From Alphaproteobacteria bacterium (GTDB lineage: Bacteria; Pseudomonadota; Alphaproteobacteria; Micavibrionales; Micavibrionaceae): 13,966 nucleotides of DNA. Location of the stretch: NCBI GenBank assembly GCA_020442505.1, contig JAGRJZ010000143.1, forward strand, positions 1 through 13,966. The letters are read 5' to 3'. Below, piece by piece: positions 13,340-13,966 of this stretch. Made by a program: the position numbers and the translations under genes. Position 1 is the first letter of the stretch. Each line of letters starts with the position of its first letter. Under the pieces are notes generated by a model. The model saw only the letters and a program-made list of their open reading frames with translations. It was not told where the DNA came from and ran no database searches.

Positions 13340-13966
13340 CTACGTCACTTCCGCGATCCGCAGGACGTTCGTCGATCCCGGTGTGCCGAACGGCACACCG
13401 GCCGTCAGGACGATATGGTCGCCGCGTTTGGCCAGGCCTTGATCCCGGGCGATGGCGATCGCCTCGCGGACGGTCTGGGCGAAGGTCGTGATTTCCTCCT
13501 CGTCCGCGATGTGCCGGGCCTGCACGCCGTAGGACAAAACCATCCGCCGGACCACGCCGCGGTTTTGAGACAGGCACAGAACCGGGACGGAGGGCCGCAG
13601 ACGAACGGTTCGGAGGGTCGTGGAGCCGGAAGTCGTATAGGTCGTGATACAGGCCGCGCCAATCGTCCGGGCGACCTGGCACGCCGCGGCCGTGATCGCG
13701 TCGGAGGCATTGGTCTCCATTTCCAGCCGGTTTGTCCGTACGTCCCGGCGGTAATAGTCGTCGTTCTCCGTGTGCTCGCAAATGCGGTCCATGATGGAAA
13801 CGGCCTCCAGCGGGTATTGCCCGGCGGCGGTCTCGGCCGATAGCATCACGGCGTCCGCGCCGTCATAGACGGCAGTCGCGACGTCCGACGCTTCGGCCCG
13901 GGTCGGTGTCGGGGATTCGATCATAGATTCCAGCATCTGGGTCGCGACGATGACCGGCTTGCCGGC
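13340..13966 (-). CDS. pyk: Pyruvate kinase, 3' part (5' end outside window)
   Basis: Final step of glycolysis: phosphoenolpyruvate plus ADP to pyruvate plus ATP. The frame is open to the window end, giving 208 residues, somewhat under half of a typical 470-480 residue enzyme. The first residues read AGKPVIVATQMLESMIESPTPTRAE, the end of the A domain around the catalytic site. DVATAVYDGADAVMLSAETAAGQYP follows. The C domain comes next, with TTSGSTTLRTVRLRPSVPVLCLS and the C-terminal GDHIVLTAGVPFGTPGSTNVLRI. The ATG at 13936 is internal. The stop TAG lies 7 bases from the convergent transglycosylase stop. There is no sign of damage. Confidence 0.97.
   Translation of the reverse strand, partial: AGKPVIVATQMLESMIESPTPTRAEASDVATAVYDGADAVMLSAETAAGQYPLEAVSIMDRICEHTENDDYYRRDVRTNRLEMETNASDAITAAACQVARTIGAACITTYTTSGSTTLRTVRLRPSVPVLCLSQNRGVVRRMVLSYGVQARHIADEEEITTFAQTVREAIAIARDQGLAKRGDHIVLTAGVPFGTPGSTNVLRIAEVT

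Noticed and set aside
13332..13341. Perfect palindrome AGAAGCTTCT between the transglycosylase and pyk stops
   Set aside because: It has no loop and no following T-tract, so it is not a terminator. A 10-base palindrome is unremarkable.
1..13966. Search for tRNA or rRNA genes, CRISPR repeats, insertion sequences, prophage or defence genes
   Set aside because: Almost all of the window is covered by recognised housekeeping genes, and the only large gap shows no cloverleaf, regular repeat array or inverted terminal repeats.

Overview
This window looks like a core chromosomal segment of an alphaproteobacterium. By eye the coding DNA is roughly 60% G+C. Three things point to the class: the gene order lytic transglycosylase / dapA-smpB / UDG / rpoZ-rsh / DUF2062 / acpS, an omega subunit with a long acidic tail, and a single bifunctional Rel/Spo enzyme. 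A Rhodospirillales- or Micavibrionales-like origin is a guess. I see no tRNA, rRNA, CRISPR array, insertion sequence, phage gene or sign of recent transfer. Twelve genes are present: ten complete and two cut by the window edges.

Layout. At 2-1711 (+) lies the 3' part of ligA, beginning exactly at the adenylated lysine. A minus-strand pair converges on it: a lysophospholipase-like alpha/beta hydrolase (1999-3000) followed by an unrecognised 83-residue protein (1721-1972). Next is the only large non-coding stretch (3001-3377), AT-rich and carrying DnaA-box-like sequences. It is followed by the haem pair hemE-hemH (+, 3378-5431; coupled by an ATGA overlap). A minus-strand cluster then reads rpoZ (9154-8753), an intrinsic terminator, rsh (8661-6490), a DUF2062 membrane protein (6423-5833) and acpS (5824-5426). 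Divergent from rpoZ is a family 5 uracil-DNA glycosylase (+, 9244-9891). It converges on the dapA-smpB pair (minus, 11283-9888). Divergent from dapA is a soluble-type lytic transglycosylase (+, 11314-13332), which runs into the 3' part of pyruvate kinase (minus, 13340-13966).

How the genes relate. They are housekeeping functions: DNA joining and repair (LigA, UDG), last steps of haem synthesis (HemE, HemH), lipid and carrier-protein metabolism (hydrolase, AcpS), the stringent response (omega, Rsh), lysine/cell-wall precursor supply and wall turnover (DapA, lytic transglycosylase), ribosome rescue (SmpB) and glycolysis (Pyk).

Most notable observations. (1) The AT-rich gap beside hemE is a candidate replication origin, because hemE flanks the origin in Caulobacter and relatives. 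(2) A perfect DnaA box lies between the -35 and -10 of the candidate dapA promoter. (3) All four convergent gene pairs abut or overlap with no terminator between them. (4) A strong terminator separates rpoZ from rsh, which may then start from its own near-leaderless promoter. I found no convincing new multi-gene system.
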